Notes: a model not told the origin generated them from the letters alone. Counted from the stretch's first letter, positions 21,131 to 33,396 are shown. The stretch is 64,000 bases of DNA from Solen grandis (GCA_021229015.1 CM037778.1:84646848-84710847), one strand, 5' to 3'. Translations and numbers: made by a program.

Positions 21131-23394
21131 GCATTACAAACATCACTACTAGAAACATCAGCGGTAAGAATGATATTTCAGAAATAGCAAGTTTTGTCAT
21201 TTTATAATGCAAACCATTATATGATTCAAAATTTGTTGTCCACACATTTCCATGAAAAGTCATATAATTAAACCAGTTATAAAATGTTCTTAAGGTGTAT
21301 GTTGTCATATTCTGAAATTGTGGTGCTGCTGTTGGCAGAATAAAACCTTTAAATTCCAGTTTTTTGTTTACCCTTTTCTGGAAGATGTAACTTGGACACC
21401 ATGAGTTTTTGTAACTTTTTACAGAAAACGAGTCTTAAACCCACCAAATTGGTACATAAAATGGTCTTGTCAAACAATTTACTATGAAAAAAAAGAAAGA
21501 ATTAAAATCTAGTTGCTATACAACTTACTAAAATCAGTAATTTCAATTAAGATGTGACCGGACACCAAACTATTTAAAAAACTATTGATTCTTTGTTAAA
21601 CAATTGTTATATTGTAGGTATATGTGCTTCATTTCAATTGTTTCAAACCCTAAAAGAATATAGAAATTATTTCAAATACTCAAACAATGAACTAATAAGT
21701 TAATAAATGCTTTTCACACTTTACTAAGATGTAACTGGACACAAAATAATCATGTTTAGTGTTTGATATAGCTTTTTATAGTTCAGAAGTTTTTCTTTAA
21801 TATGTCAATGCTGTAAACTGTAACACTTTACACTTAGTTTGTATTTTTTAATACTTATTTTGTATACTAATATATATAATATATATAATGCACAACTGCA
21901 TGTGTAAGCTTGTGTGTGTGTAACCCTGTTGTATGCACCTATTGGATATTAACGCTCCTCTGTAGAATGCTAACCTGCTTCGTAACATATCTTCATGGGT
22001 GGCGGTCCGCATATCACTGTTTTAGCCATTAACCAGCAATCTCTAATGCAAGAGACCTGGGGGTTAAGGTTAGGAACAGGAACTTTTATAGCGCACTTTG
22101 CAACTTTCTTGTTTTTACATTCCTTTGATTCAAACTGCTCTAAAGAAATCTACAGATTACATTGGTAGTGCATATTTATCTCATGATTTGTTTTTGATAC
22201 CATATTTAAACAAATAGTACTGATATATATATATATATAAGTACTAGTAGACACTATGTAACAGGAGTTATATTGGTATATTGGGTATTTTTCAAGCTGG
22301 ATTTTATTCAGAACCTTTCTTTAAATGCTTAACTCATTATTGCATGCTCAACTCATTATTGTATATATATATATATATATATAAATTGTGTTGTGTTGGT
22401 TTCCTTTGTTTTGTCTCTACATAAAATAAATGCCTTAACCCACCATGTACTCCTCTCTTGCACGCTTTAACATTTATAAGTAACTTAAGTGTCTATGCTT
22501 TACTTGTATTTATTTCCTGCATGTGTGTGGTTCTTTTTAAGTTCACAGTAGTTATTGTATTAGTAGCTAGAATGTTGTCTTTTAATTAAAGTTTAGTTAA
22601 TTAATACTTAAGGTTTGGGGGTTATTTTTCTATAATCACAACAAAAAATAATTCAGAGAAAATGTACATGCAAGAGAAGTGCATGACAGTCCCAAGTCTG
22701 TATATAAAGTGGGAGGGAGGTATTTAAAAGTATGCAGAAATAATAAAATTAAAATATAAATTGAACAAGTTTGTTGTTTTTACTTATATACATGTTGTCT
22801 GTGCATTCTGGTGTAAATATTACAGAAAAAAAGTCATCTTGGGAGCTAATTCTCGATTCTACTGTCAATATGAATGAAAATTAAGACACAATAGCAGTTC
22901 GAATTTCTAATGAAAAACAAGATTGATTTCTATATATAAAATCAAACAGTTAATTTTTCAAATTTCTCAATAAAAATAGAATTTATGTCTAAACATGTCT
23001 AAACTAAAACTAAACACAGTTGATGATGTCCAAACTATTAGTTATCTTAGGATCAAATTCTATATATTCTACAGTTAATATTGGTCAATGAAAAGACCCC
23101 AATGCATTTCGAATTTCTGATAAAAATTATTTAATTAAATCGAACACTGTCAATCATTGTTCAAATTTCTCATGAAAAACATGATTATTTCTAAAATAAA
23201 CACTGTTGGTCGTGTCCATTTCGTCAATTGATGCCGGCCAACGCCAATCCAAACTGATAAGCTGGTGGTCACATATCTGAAATGAAAAGTTTTCATCGTG
23301 TCTGAGTTATGTTATTTTCAAAGGGACTTAGTTTATACTTATTTAGTTTAAACTTATTTATATTATATCGATTGTAGAAAATAAACCCGTTTCG
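21131..23394. other. Long AT-rich non-coding stretch
   Basis: No exon-like frame. TA-rich runs lie at about 21870-21888, 22225-22240 and 22361-22384. The words CAAACACTGT/AAACAGTT and TTTCGAATTTCTGAT-like blocks around 22900-23200 recur, suggesting old diverged repeats. A short AAACCCG/CGGGTTT hairpin lies at 23386-23403. Confidence 0.5.
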
Positions 23395-23399
23395 GGTTT

Positions 23400-23505
23400 T
23401 TTGAGTCTGTGGATACAAATCTCGCCTCCAACGGGACTCAAACCCACAACCCCGGGATCAGTAATCTGGTATTCTACAACTGCGCTACATTTGCTCCCTA
23501 AAGGG
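23400..23505 (-). repeat. tRNA-like head of a SINE or tRNA pseudogene
   Basis: The minus strand reads GTAGCGCAGTTGTAGA (A-box-like) and, about 45 bases on, GGGTTTGAGTCCC (B-box-like). The acceptor arms do not pair, so this is not an intact tRNA gene. Confidence 0.4.
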
Positions 23506-23579
23506 ACATCATAATTTTAAATAAAACAAATTATGTAGTACTTAGTAATTCAACATTGACTAATAGACACAAGAAAGTG

Positions 23580-23780
23580 TTTTTATTCAGACAGACTTAA
23601 ATTTAGTAAGGACAAAATACCTTCAAATTTATATAGAAGTCTAGTTCCGCACATCACAACATCGGGCGAGTCAATCAATTTCAGAACATCTTCTTCCACA
23701 ACAGTATGTTGTACTTCATTTATTGTCCAAAGCCTCTTTTTAGCCTTCTTGCAGAATCGGACCAAAGGCCAATTGTCAAT
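23580..23780 (-). CDS. Candidate terminal exon of the transposase-OTU gene
   Basis: The acceptor TTAATGCAG precedes 23780. The open frame starts IDNWPLVRFCKKAKKRLW, contains VVEEDVLKLIDSPDVV and ends at a stop near 23585 that overlaps an AATAAA signal. It lies on the same strand as and downstream of the OTU exons, in the position expected for a last exon. The join to the exon ending near 24736 was not resolved, because the obvious donors there have the wrong phase. Confidence 0.45.
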
Positions 23781-24735
23781 CTGCATTAATAACAAAAGTC
23801 ATTCAAGAATAATCTTAAATACTAACTCAGTAGAAGAATATCAATCTCTGTGAAAAGTTAATTTTTTTCTTCTTATATATATATTGTTCATATTTCGCTT
23901 TGTATAACTTTACAGCCAACTCGTTTGATATTCTCAGAATAAAATTACCAGGAATAGATATTTAGATAACGCTTGCAAAAATAGAAGTGCAAATAATTGA
24001 TTAATGTCCGGGATGACGTCATTTCGATATTACACTAGCTACATATCGAAAATAAGGCTTGTTATGTCATGCTCAGACTGGAAGTTATGTCATATTTTAG
24101 AATTTGTAGGAGCATTGTTTGATGCATGGATGATAGTGCTCGTATATATTTTGAGACATGCACTTCCAACATTTAAATTTCAGTTCTACATGTATATGTT
24201 AATGTATTTATAATTGTATTTGAAAATTCAATACAGTGCTCCCTCCCTACAATCTAAAACTTCTAAACAACGAAATACATAAAATTTACAAACGTTATCA
24301 AAATAACTAAGCAAGGGTGCAACATCATGCCAATAAAACAATATGAACAAACATTCATCATTCATAAACAAAATATTGTCGATCAATGTCTTAACATTCA
24401 ACACCTGCCGAGGCAAACAAAGTCCTAAATGCAACAACACTTACAACCGCAGGCAATAATGAAGTCCCGTAACTTATAACTACGAAACATCCTGGCTGAT
24501 ATCTACAAAGGTATTTTAAATCAGTGCTCAATGAATGTACAGAGAACAGCAGGCTTTGAAAATTATTTTAACAGAAGATTGGCCTTTATTCAGAGTTTTA
24601 AGGGCTATTACAGCTAACATACATGTATAAAGGGGCACGGTCTTAATTTAAGACGGTCTCTATCAAGCAAAGAAAGCCCTGTAATTTTAATGTTCATTTC
24701 TTGGAGGGCATTTGCCTTTGACTGGAATATCCCTT
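23781..24735. other. Probable intron of the transposase-OTU gene
   Basis: No separate gene seen. Frames on either strand here lack motifs. Confidence 0.35.
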
Positions 24736-24982
24736 CTAAATGTAACAAATCTTATGAATTGAGACTAACTTTGAATGAAGGTTCTTCTTTTCCCTATACA
24801 TGGCACTGGCTGAAAGGTCTGACACGCCACTTGCTGAGGGGTCTGACATGGCACTGGCTAAGGGGTCTGTCATGGCACTGGCTGAGGGGTCTGACACGGC
24901 TCTGGCTGAGGGGTCTGACATGGCACTGGCTGAGGGGTCTGTCATTGCACTTGGTGTGGAATCTAGGTCATCAGGACTTACA
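24736..24982 (-). CDS. Exon with 8-residue repeats (transposase-OTU gene)
   Basis: The acceptor TGCTATTTTAG lies before 24982. It joins in frame to the donor GCTAG|GTAATA of the preceding exon (25275), the two halves forming a Ser codon. After VSPDDLDSTPS come six diverged copies of an 8-residue unit (SDPSASAM and variants), encoded by a 24-nt minisatellite at about 24800-24945. The frame reaches a stop at 24736, so this could be either a terminal exon or, with an internal donor, an internal one. Confidence 0.6.
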
Positions 24983-25274
24983 CTAAAATAGCAAATAATA
25001 AAAAAACAAACTTTTCTTAAGTGAAGAATGATAATTAATAAGCCTTTGTCACATGAAATAAATCATGAAATACTTCATGACAAAAAGAAACTGCACTGAT
25101 GTTTTATTGAATATGTATTGTAAGTCCTTGCAATGGTCACTCTAATTGGTTTGCTTCTTTTTGTAATGTTACATTCTACTTTTATTCAATTAAATAAAAA
25201 GGTTGTTCTTGCCGATAGTAATTGTCCATGTGTAGTAATTTATGTGTAGCCTTGTACATTTATTAATATATTAC

Positions 25275-26629
25275 CTAGCATCAATGGACCCTAGATCTGG
25301 CCTCCACTTAGGCTCTGCTGAATTGCTTGTGTCTTCAATGGGTGGTTGACTGGGATGTAGATCTGGCGACTGACTGGGCTGTAGACCTGGCGACTGGCTG
25401 GACTGTAGAATTGGCGACTGGCTGGGCTGTAGACCTGGGGACTGGCTGGACTGTAAAACTGGCGACTGACTGGGCTGTAGATCTGGCGACTGACTGGGCT
25501 GTAGACCTAGCGACTGGCTGGACTGTAGAATTGGCGACTGGCTGGGCTGTAGAACTGATGCCTGGCTGGGCTGTAGAACTGGTGACTGACATGGATCAAG
25601 CTCTTGTGACTCCAAATTTTCATCAAACACTGGAAACTTACTAGTTTCTTTGCCTTGTAACTGGAAAGAATCAAGATCTTCTGACTGAACTGTTGACTGG
25701 CTACGATCAAAATCCTCTGACTGACTGGAACCAAGATCTTGTGATTCGCTGAACAGTGTTAAATCTTCCAAATTCGGAGATGACGAGAGCCCATCAATTA
25801 CATTCCAAATTTTGTCACTAAAAGATGAGTCATCTTCGTCCAACAAACAGTCTGAATCAAACGAAATGTCTACATCTGCGTCTACTATGCTGAGTGGCAT
25901 AAGTACGACAAAATGGTTGACATTAAAGTCCTTTTCAGGAACTGATTTTCCATTGATGTTTGTCCACATGATATAGACTGGTTCGTTTTTGGAATCTTGC
26001 TCATTAAATGGATAAAAGACTCGATGAATATCATGTCTAACGCAGTGGTTTCCATACTTAGGGTAAACTGACACAACTGGGCATGCCAATATATTAGAAA
26101 TGCAGGCTAACTGCCATAGACCCATAAATGAGCCATTTCTAGAAATAGACTCAATTTCATCCTGATACACCTTCCGCACATTCTTTTCGTTAAGCCGATT
26201 TCCCATGTAACAGTTAGAGTAGGAAGCAAAAGTCTTGACTACTGACTTGTTTCCATCAGGGTGCATTCCTCTTTCCATGAAACTGTCATTTAAATAGAAG
26301 GCTTCATGTTCAGACATTTCTGCTGTGATTCTTTTTCTCATCTCTTGATGGTGATTTTCACTCCCATAGGCTAGTAAGCTGGCTGCACGTGGCAAACAGT
26401 TCCCGTCACCTACTATGCAAGCTGGGTGGAGCTTTCTCGTTTCCAATGGAATGTCGTCTGGAATCAGGCTTAAGCTCACCTTGTCTACAGATTTGGCTGT
26501 GTTTACAAAAGTTCTGGTTTCCCGTTCTGGTAGTGGGTCAAACTTATTCTTGTCATCTGACATGGAATGATTTGGCTTTTTCTCGTCACCTGACATGGAC
26601 CGACTTGGTTTATCCTCATCACCCGACAT
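25275..26629 (-). CDS. OTU-type cysteine protease domain, C-terminal part of a transposon-like protein
   Basis: About 450 residues. Repeats of the form SGDEKKPS open the frame (residues 1-25). An OTU domain spans about residues 60-245: VGDGNCLPRA supplies Asp75 and Cys78, and VNHFVVL supplies His239. OTU proteases remove ubiquitin-like modifiers. An acidic region follows, then a Gln/Ser/Pro-rich tail made of an 8-residue unit (LQPSQSPV and variants) encoded by a 24-nt minisatellite at 25335-25600. A donor ends the exon at 25275. Upstream, coding continues into the transposase-like part through a frame break near 26660, suggesting one original fusion protein. Confidence 0.75.
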
Positions 26630-26651
26630 GAACTGGCTGGGCTTTTTCTCG

Positions 26652-28957
26652 TCACCCGACAGACTGATTGGGCTTTTGTTTGACTTTTGTTTTGGCTGTC
26701 TTCTTCAGATGTTTCGCAGGCTGTTTGACAAGACAGTGATATTCCCATTCACCAGTATGTGCTTCATTGGAACACTTTCCTTCTTCGGCGCCCAAACACA
26801 CTTTGCAAAAACAACTCAGAAACTTACTTTGAACAGCACCTGGTGCCACACCCCTGATGTGGTGAATTTGACGAGTACCTTTTAATGTCTTGATATCTGT
26901 AACTTGCATCTTGGAACTTCTTCCACGTAGAAGAAAACTCTTTTCTTATGCTCACAGTTCTCATTCGTGTGCATAGTCAAAGATTCAAAACAGAAGTCAT
27001 ACAGTGCTTTGGCGGACTGAATTGTTCCCTTTCGTCCTCTGACGTGTGTTTCTGCATGCTTCTTGATAATTCCGCCAAGGGCATCACATGGCGACTTCCC
27101 ATGACGTGAACCAAAGAAAGCTCTCTCCATTTTGTGTGTACTTGTCTCGGTTAAATGCATGAATGGAACTTTTGATTTAAACTGAGCGCTACACCCATCT
27201 GAGAATTGTACCTCTTTGTCAACCTCAATGTGACTAGATATGTGTTCGAACATTAACTTTGAAAAATGGTTAACCGCTCCAGCATCGTGGTTCAAGTCAT
27301 CTGAAATAAGAACGGCTGATTCCTGTACAACATTTGCGCAGTTTGGACATTTGTAGTAAGCAATCATGGGGTAGACAGTAACCTGGTTGTAACTGTAATA
27401 TGCCGACTGGATTTCGTCTTGTGAAATACAGCGATAATTTTCTGAGAAATCAGCTATTGTAACCATCATATTTTCTGGAACATCCTTGGTTACTGCATTG
27501 TACTGCTTGTATTGCCATTTGGCAGTGAAGAGGTGAATAGCCAGGGATCTTATCGATTCTACAAGTTCCTCAATTAATGTACTCAGACATCCTTTCTCCC
27601 CGACAAGCATCTGATGTTTTACCTGTTTATTGTTCTTGCCAACTGAACACATTTTCCACTTTTTCCAACAAACCTCTTGTCTATCAGCTGCTTCAATAAG
27701 CGGCTCTAGGAATGTTTTCAACTTCTGAGTTCCACATTTGTCACAATTTCTCTCTAGGCATGTTCTTTTGCTATTGTCTGTTTTCATTACGTAGTGTTAT
27801 GCCAACTGCATGATATTTACTTTCTAGTTTTCTGTCAATCTTGTGACATTTCATTGCTTGATTTATGGCATCTATCTTAAACTGTGCATTCAAACAATAT
27901 TCACACAAACAGGAAACAAACGTTTGGTGGTTGACTGTTAGAACTTGTTTGGGTCTGAGTTTCCTGAACTGACTCAGGGAAACTTTCAAATCTGGATTGT
28001 CATTCACAAAACGTTTATGTATGTGTTGAATGGTTTCCGTGAGGACGTTCTTCTGCTTCAAAGTCTTACTGCTCACAGTTTTCTTGGTTGGCAAGCTCAC
28101 GGATTCATGGTGGTAAAAGGTTTGTATGCTGTCAACAATCTGTTTTGGAAAAGCATCTGACCTTTTCTGAGTGTCTATTTCATTTTCATTCACAGCTGAC
28201 ACGCGTTGCCAGTGTTCCCACTTAATACCTAAAGCGCGTCTCATCGAGTGCTCTGCTGTATACTTGCCAACAAGTGAGCGAACAAACTGCCGATACTGTT
28301 TTCTTCCTTCTTTCGTGTGTTCTTTCTTCAAATTCTGCAGAGCATGTTTAACTCTAGAAACAATTTTGGTCTCCAGCTTTCTCTTAGACTTCTCTTCTGC
28401 AGAAAGAACAAACCCCTTATCAATTAAAGCCCTTTTTCTTCTTGGTGTTGCATTATGTACAGCCTGATCAATAGTATCTGCAAACTTTTCAGCAGTTTTA
28501 GGTAGGTATTGTCTTTTTGATTTGGAATGGTCTGCTTCAAAACAAAGTTTCTTTTTTTATTTCATTTTATATTTTTCCCTCCTTTCAGCATTCCTTTTGA
28601 GCCTTTCTTCTGAAGTCAGACGCACTCTCTGTTCACATTTTTTCATCCGCAAATACTCTCTTAACTTTGTCATTTTCTGTCTGGTGGATGGTTTTTCAAA
28701 ACCCCTCTTCTCTTTAAGTCTGTCTCTATATGCCGCATTCTTAACTTGGCCTTTTCATTGTACTTTTCTCGTTGCGGACATGATAACGTCTTGCGGTATC
28801 TTTTCTTTTTTATACAGTCTTTCTCTTGTATTCGTCATACCTTGCTTCATCATTCTTCAGCCTTTGTCTGTATTCGTGATAGTAGTCTTTTGACGTCTTT
28901 TTCGGGAGGGGAACGGGTTCCTCTGATGGAGACTTCAGTTTAACTCGCAAAGAGTAC
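26652..28957 (-). pseudogene. Transposase-like protein, N-terminal part of the OTU fusion, frame-broken
   Basis: Coding sequence starts at acceptor TTCATTCCAG (before 28957) with a Lys/Arg-rich region (about 28957-28340) broken by several frame changes at A-runs. It continues in open frames 28331-27771 and 27787-26882, then shifts again near 26890 into 26909-26652. Recognisable blocks are CLCEYCLNAQFKID, TIADFSENYRC, ISDDLNHDAG, FSDGCSAQFKSK and FFGSRHGKSPCDALGG. The spaced acidic residues suggest an RNase-H-fold DDE transposase. I know such proteins as multicopy uncharacterised families in invertebrates and cannot name the superfamily. Confidence 0.6.
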
Positions 28958-28959
28958 CT

Positions 28960-29282
28960 GGAATGAAAACGTCACTGAGAGTTACCTCATACATACAATA
29001 CCCTATGCAGTGTTGCTAGTTATTACGGCTCCAGGGCTGCAGAAATCAACCGTCCGAGTTGTCTGTATCGTACATTTGATGGTACTGATGACTGAATTTT
29101 TCTTTCCGACTTGTCCGTGGACAACTAAAATTGAGCGGGCTGCATCATATTACAACTTCCAAATATCATGAAAACTTAGCTGCAATACATATTAAATACA
29201 TGTCAAACACACGCAAGAAACAGCAAGCTCAATAATTTACCATTCCATAGTGTGGTCTATTAACCCTTGTTTATTTTTATTT
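28960..29282. other. No gene confidently seen
   Basis: Intron or upstream DNA of the minus-strand gene. Nothing further supported. Confidence 0.4.
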
Positions 29283-29664
29283 TATGTTGTTCTTTTTTCT
29301 GAGCGGCCTCGGCACCATGGCGCCCAACGTGGGGCGCCAAATGTTATAGGGTGAGAAAAATATGCAGCCTGACCGGGACTCGAACCCGGGGCCTTTCGCT
29401 TACAGGGCGAATGCTCTACCGACTGAGCTACCCGGCCACTTACATATGATTCTCATCTATTGTTAGTTAACGGTACTGTGACATTATCCCCCTCCATTTT
29501 AGAATTCATCCCTGAATTCTAGGAGTTACAGGGTAAAAATAACCACGTGCAGGTGTCTTAGACATACCTAGCACTGATGCCACAGTCCCACGTTGGGCGC
29601 CATTGTTGCCGAGGCCGCTCAGAGGGGTTCAATGAGAACAACAACAACAATGGCGCCCAACGTG
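29283..29664. repeat. Nest of LTR-end and primer-binding-site motifs in both orientations
   Basis: Three TGGCGCCCAACGTG motifs, of the form of a tRNA primer-binding site, occur at 29318 (+), 29602 (-) and 29651 (+). Two are preceded by an LTR-end-like CTGAGCGGCCTCGGCA, the same end as the 3' LTR of the Ty3 element at 41084. CACGTTGGGCGCCATTGTTG (29589-29608) and its exact reverse complement (29645-29664) form a hairpin. On the minus strand there is a purine tract GGAGGGGGATAA (29495-29484), then a TG...CA unit (29483-29342), then another binding-site motif. This is an LTR-like layout enclosing a tRNA-like sequence. Confidence 0.65.
29365..29437 (-). tRNA. tRNA-Thr(TGT)-like sequence
   Basis: 73 nt. 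D-arm TAGCTCAGTCGGTAGAGC; anticodon stem TTCGC/GCGAA with the 7-nt loop CCTGTAA (anticodon TGT, with C rather than U at position 33); T-arm CCGGG-TTCGAGT-CCCGG. The acceptor stem pairs with two G-U pairs and one G-A mismatch. A and B boxes are intact. The mismatch, the C33 and its location inside an LTR-like unit make a tRNA-derived sequence more likely than an ordinary host tRNA gene. Confidence 0.6.
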
Positions 29665-31288
29665 TTTTGAACATGGAGATTGGAGTCGTGTTTTGGATGT
29701 GATGAGTCTACGTTGGCGAGTTCTTGTCTAAGACAACACCGCTGATCAGTTGGCCAGGAGCATGGACCTATATGTGGACCTTTTTTTTTTCTTTGAGTGC
29801 GCACGGATTTTATACATCCCGGGACACATACATATATAGTTTCATATACATGTACAATTGATCTTGTTGGATGTCATCGGTGGATGGACATATACCTTCA
29901 TGGACCTTCATCGTTGGATCGACAAATTTGAGGATCGGACATTGACACTTTCAAAGTTATTATTTGATTAAAGTTTAAAAATTGTCAATTGTCATTTCAA
30001 TTTTCTATTTGTAATTCATATTTGTCTGTATACATGGCATAAATCTTGTGTATATATATATATATATATATATAATTCAGAGGAACAGATACGTCATTGT
30101 AAGCCTTTCAACCATTACATCTCATTTAAATCTACCAAATGGCATATAGATCTAATATACACATTTTTTTTTCCTGATTTGAGTTGACATCTAAAACGTA
30201 ATACTATCGTTTCCTTTGGATAGTACGATTATACACGACCTGTCTTTTCCTCTGTGTATTGGATTCTTTCGTTGTGTATTTGTGACTTTCTTATATCATG
30301 ATAGAGAGGTCCCCAATTTGCACGCTTATGAACTGCACGTGTCTTACGTACGACCCACTGACCAGTATACGGTATGTTGTGTTGACAGGTGTAGTGGTAG
30401 TAGTAGCTAGCATTGATGATTAGAGTAGGTAGGATTAGTAGATAGTAGTGGTAGTAGTAGCTAGGAATGATGATAGTGTAGCAGTGAAAACGAGTACTTC
30501 CTGAAATTAGATCAGATTTCTGATATTCTAATACTGAGTTGATATTTCTTCTGTTGTCCATGAGATGGTCTGGCATTTAGTTTTAGTTTCGCTTTGAAAT
30601 TTTATTATAATTGAGTATTCTGTGTGTATATGTTCTTGTGATTTGTTTTTGTGAATATATGTGTTTGTATTAACCCCCCCTCCCCTTTTTTTACTCTCAT
30701 AAGTGAAACGCTTGTCTCTGCAAAGTTTGAGTTTTAAGCTAAGTCAAATATCCGTTGTTAATCATTTATGAAGGGCCCTTATTCCGCGTCGTAATTGCGT
30801 TATTTTATTGGATTACCGAACGAATCGCTTTATATTCGTTTTGCGTCTGCGATTAAATCGCGCATTGTAACATAAGGCGGTTATAACCTTACGCGAGACA
30901 GTAGCCTCGATATCGCAGTTGGTTACGGCGTCGATCTTCATTGTAATCTGTTCTGTTCAAGGGTTGGTGGTTCGGTCAGTGATGAAAATAAAAAAAATGC
31001 TGACATAAAAATACAATACAATTAATGATATTTGCAACTACCAAAAGAATTTTAAAAAATTGACAACTGTTTAAACAAACCAAGGGTGTTTACTGTGTAT
31101 ACACTTAAGGGAGGTTAGTGACATAGAAACTGTCACGTGTGTGCCCAAGTGTAGCAAAGGGACTTAATCCTGTTTGACTATAAAACATTGATTATAAATC
31201 ATTGTAAACAGGGGAAGTAATTTGTTGTGTACATGTAACAAACATATGACTTTGCTGGAGTAGACAAAAAAATAAAGCTGCATTTTTT
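29665..31288. other. Non-coding; possible leader of the Ty3 element
   Basis: No coding potential. A (TA)n run lies at about 30052-30074. If 29651 is the functional binding site, this would be the untranslated leader before gag, but 1.6 kb is long for that, so the assignment is weak. Confidence 0.35.
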
Positions 31289-33332
31289 AGCTCACCTGAG
31301 CCAGAGGCTCAAGGTGAGCTATTGTGACCGGTCTTCGTCCGTCGTCCGTCCGTCCGTCGTCCGTCCGTCGTCCGTCCGTCCGTCGTCCGTCAACATTTTG
31401 CTTCAAACGACATCTCCTCCTTAACCGCTTGGTCAATTTTGATAAAACTTTACAGGGATGTTCCTTGGGTGGTCCCCTTTCAAAGTTGTTCAAAGAATTG
31501 AATTCCATTTGGAATTCTGGTTGCCATGGCAACGGAAAGAAAAAACTTAAAATGTCTTCTTCTCCAAAACAACCAACTGAATTTCAAAATGTTTTGGCAC
31601 AGATGTTCCTTTGGTAAGTGTCTACCAAGATTGTTCAAATTATTTGGATCCGTAAAAAAACATGGCCGCCAGGGGCGTGGCTAGTTTTCCTTAGATGCCT
31701 ATACTCAAATCTTAAAAAATCTTCTCCTCCAAAACTGCTGGCTGAATTTCAAAATGTTTTGGCACAGATACTCCTTGAGTAAGTGTCTACCAAGATTGTT
31801 CAAATTATTTGGATCCATAAAAAAACGTGGCCGCCAGGGGCGGGGCTAGTTTTCCTTATATGTCTATAGTGAAAACTAAAAAATCTTCTTATCCAAAACT
31901 ACTGGCTTGATTTCAAATTGTTTTGGCACAGATGTTCCTTGATTAAATGTCTATCAAGACTGTTCAAATTATTTGGATCCATAAAAAAACATGGCCGCCA
32001 GGGGCGGGGCTAGTTTTCCTTATATGTCTATAGTGAAAATTGAAAAAAAACTTCTTCTCCAAAACCACTGGCGTTATTTCAAATTGTTTTGGCACAGATG
32101 TTCCTTTATTAAATGTCTTCCAAGATTGTTAAAATTATTTGGATCCGAAAAAAAACATGGCCGCCAGAAAAAAACCAAAAATGCTGGAATTTCAAAATGT
32201 TTGGCACAGATGTTCCTTGAGTAAGTGTCTACCAAGATTGTTCAAATTATAAAAAAAAAACCTGGGGAATTTTCCCATATGTCTTAAGTGAAAACTTAAA
32301 AAAAAAACTTCTTCTCCAAAACTACTGGCTGAATTTCAAAATGTGTTGGCACAGATGTACCTAGATTGTTCAAACTATTTGGATCTGTTAAAAGACATGA
32401 CTGCCAGGGGTGGGGCTAATTTTCTCTATATTTCTTAAGTGAAAATTTAAAAAATCTTCTTCGTGAAAACTCCTGGTTGAATTTCAAAATGTTTTAGAAC
32501 AGATGTTCCTCAGGTGCCTGTCTACTAAGATTGTTCAAATTATTTTGATTCATAAAAAAACACAGCTACCTGGGGCGGGTCTGGTTAATTATATGTCTAT
32601 AGTGAAAACTTAAAAATGCCCCACTACTAATATATCTTATACCAATAAACATATTCACTTCAAATTTGGCATACTTGATGGATATCATCAAATGGTCTTG
32701 CAGTACAAGTCCCATAACACAACATAAGATTTTGACTGAATTATGCCCTTCCTTTTCCTAAAAAATTACACAATATACTTATTCTTTAAAAAAACAAACT
32801 ATTTTACTGACAGGCCTTTGAATCATCGAGCATGCTATCTTACAGACAGCTCTTATTTATTAAAACAGTGTCACTTCAAGACTAGCAGGATTGTAAAGCA
32901 GAAGAGGTTATAAAAACCCACACTTATTTGACTTCTTACTATATTTTACATATTTCCTGAAAAAAATATCTTCAAACTCTTTCTGTTTTACTTTTCATTA
33001 TTCTCCCTCTCGTATTGGAAAAAATATCTTTATAGCAATTTCATACAGGCCGAAAACCAGAAAAGCTTTTGCCGTGGCACATCTTCCATCTGTCCATAAA
33101 CACTTGTTTGGGAATGCAACAAAGTTTTGAATGTATCTTTATCAAACTTATGCAGCAGTAAGATGTCCATTAGAGCTCAGGTACTTTAGAAAACCAGCCA
33201 GATCTGCCCATGCATGACTGGATAATGGCCCTTGAATATGTCAAGTCATAAAATTGAGCTTATCATGTCTACTAATATCTTTAATCAACTAGCCCTAAGG
33301 TGAGCGATTCAGGGCCATCATGGCCCTCTTGT
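31289..33332 (+). repeat. Hairpin-ended repeat family A, copy g (longest)
   Basis: It starts AGCTCACCTGAGCCAGAGGC, then TCAAGGTGAGCT, followed by a (CGTC/CGTCC)n block to about 31390. The core has six or more units of about 165 bp (words TTTGGCACAGATGTTCCTT, CATGGCCGCCAGGGGCG), becoming unrelated AT-rich sequence after 32600. It ends AGGTGAGCGATTCAGGGCC, then ATCATGGCCCTCTTG. It lies just upstream of the Ty3 gag region. Confidence 0.8.
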
Positions 33333-33396
33333 TTTTTTTTTTGTTATCCGTTTTATTCTTTTAATACATATACACTGAGTATACACTTGATTAAAT

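Noticed and set aside
23400..23505. Functional tRNA gene
   Set aside because: A- and B-like boxes only; acceptor stem does not pair.
25327..25644. 105-residue plus-strand frame of repeated TGWAVDLA-type units
   Set aside because: Antisense of the 24-nt minisatellite in the OTU gene.
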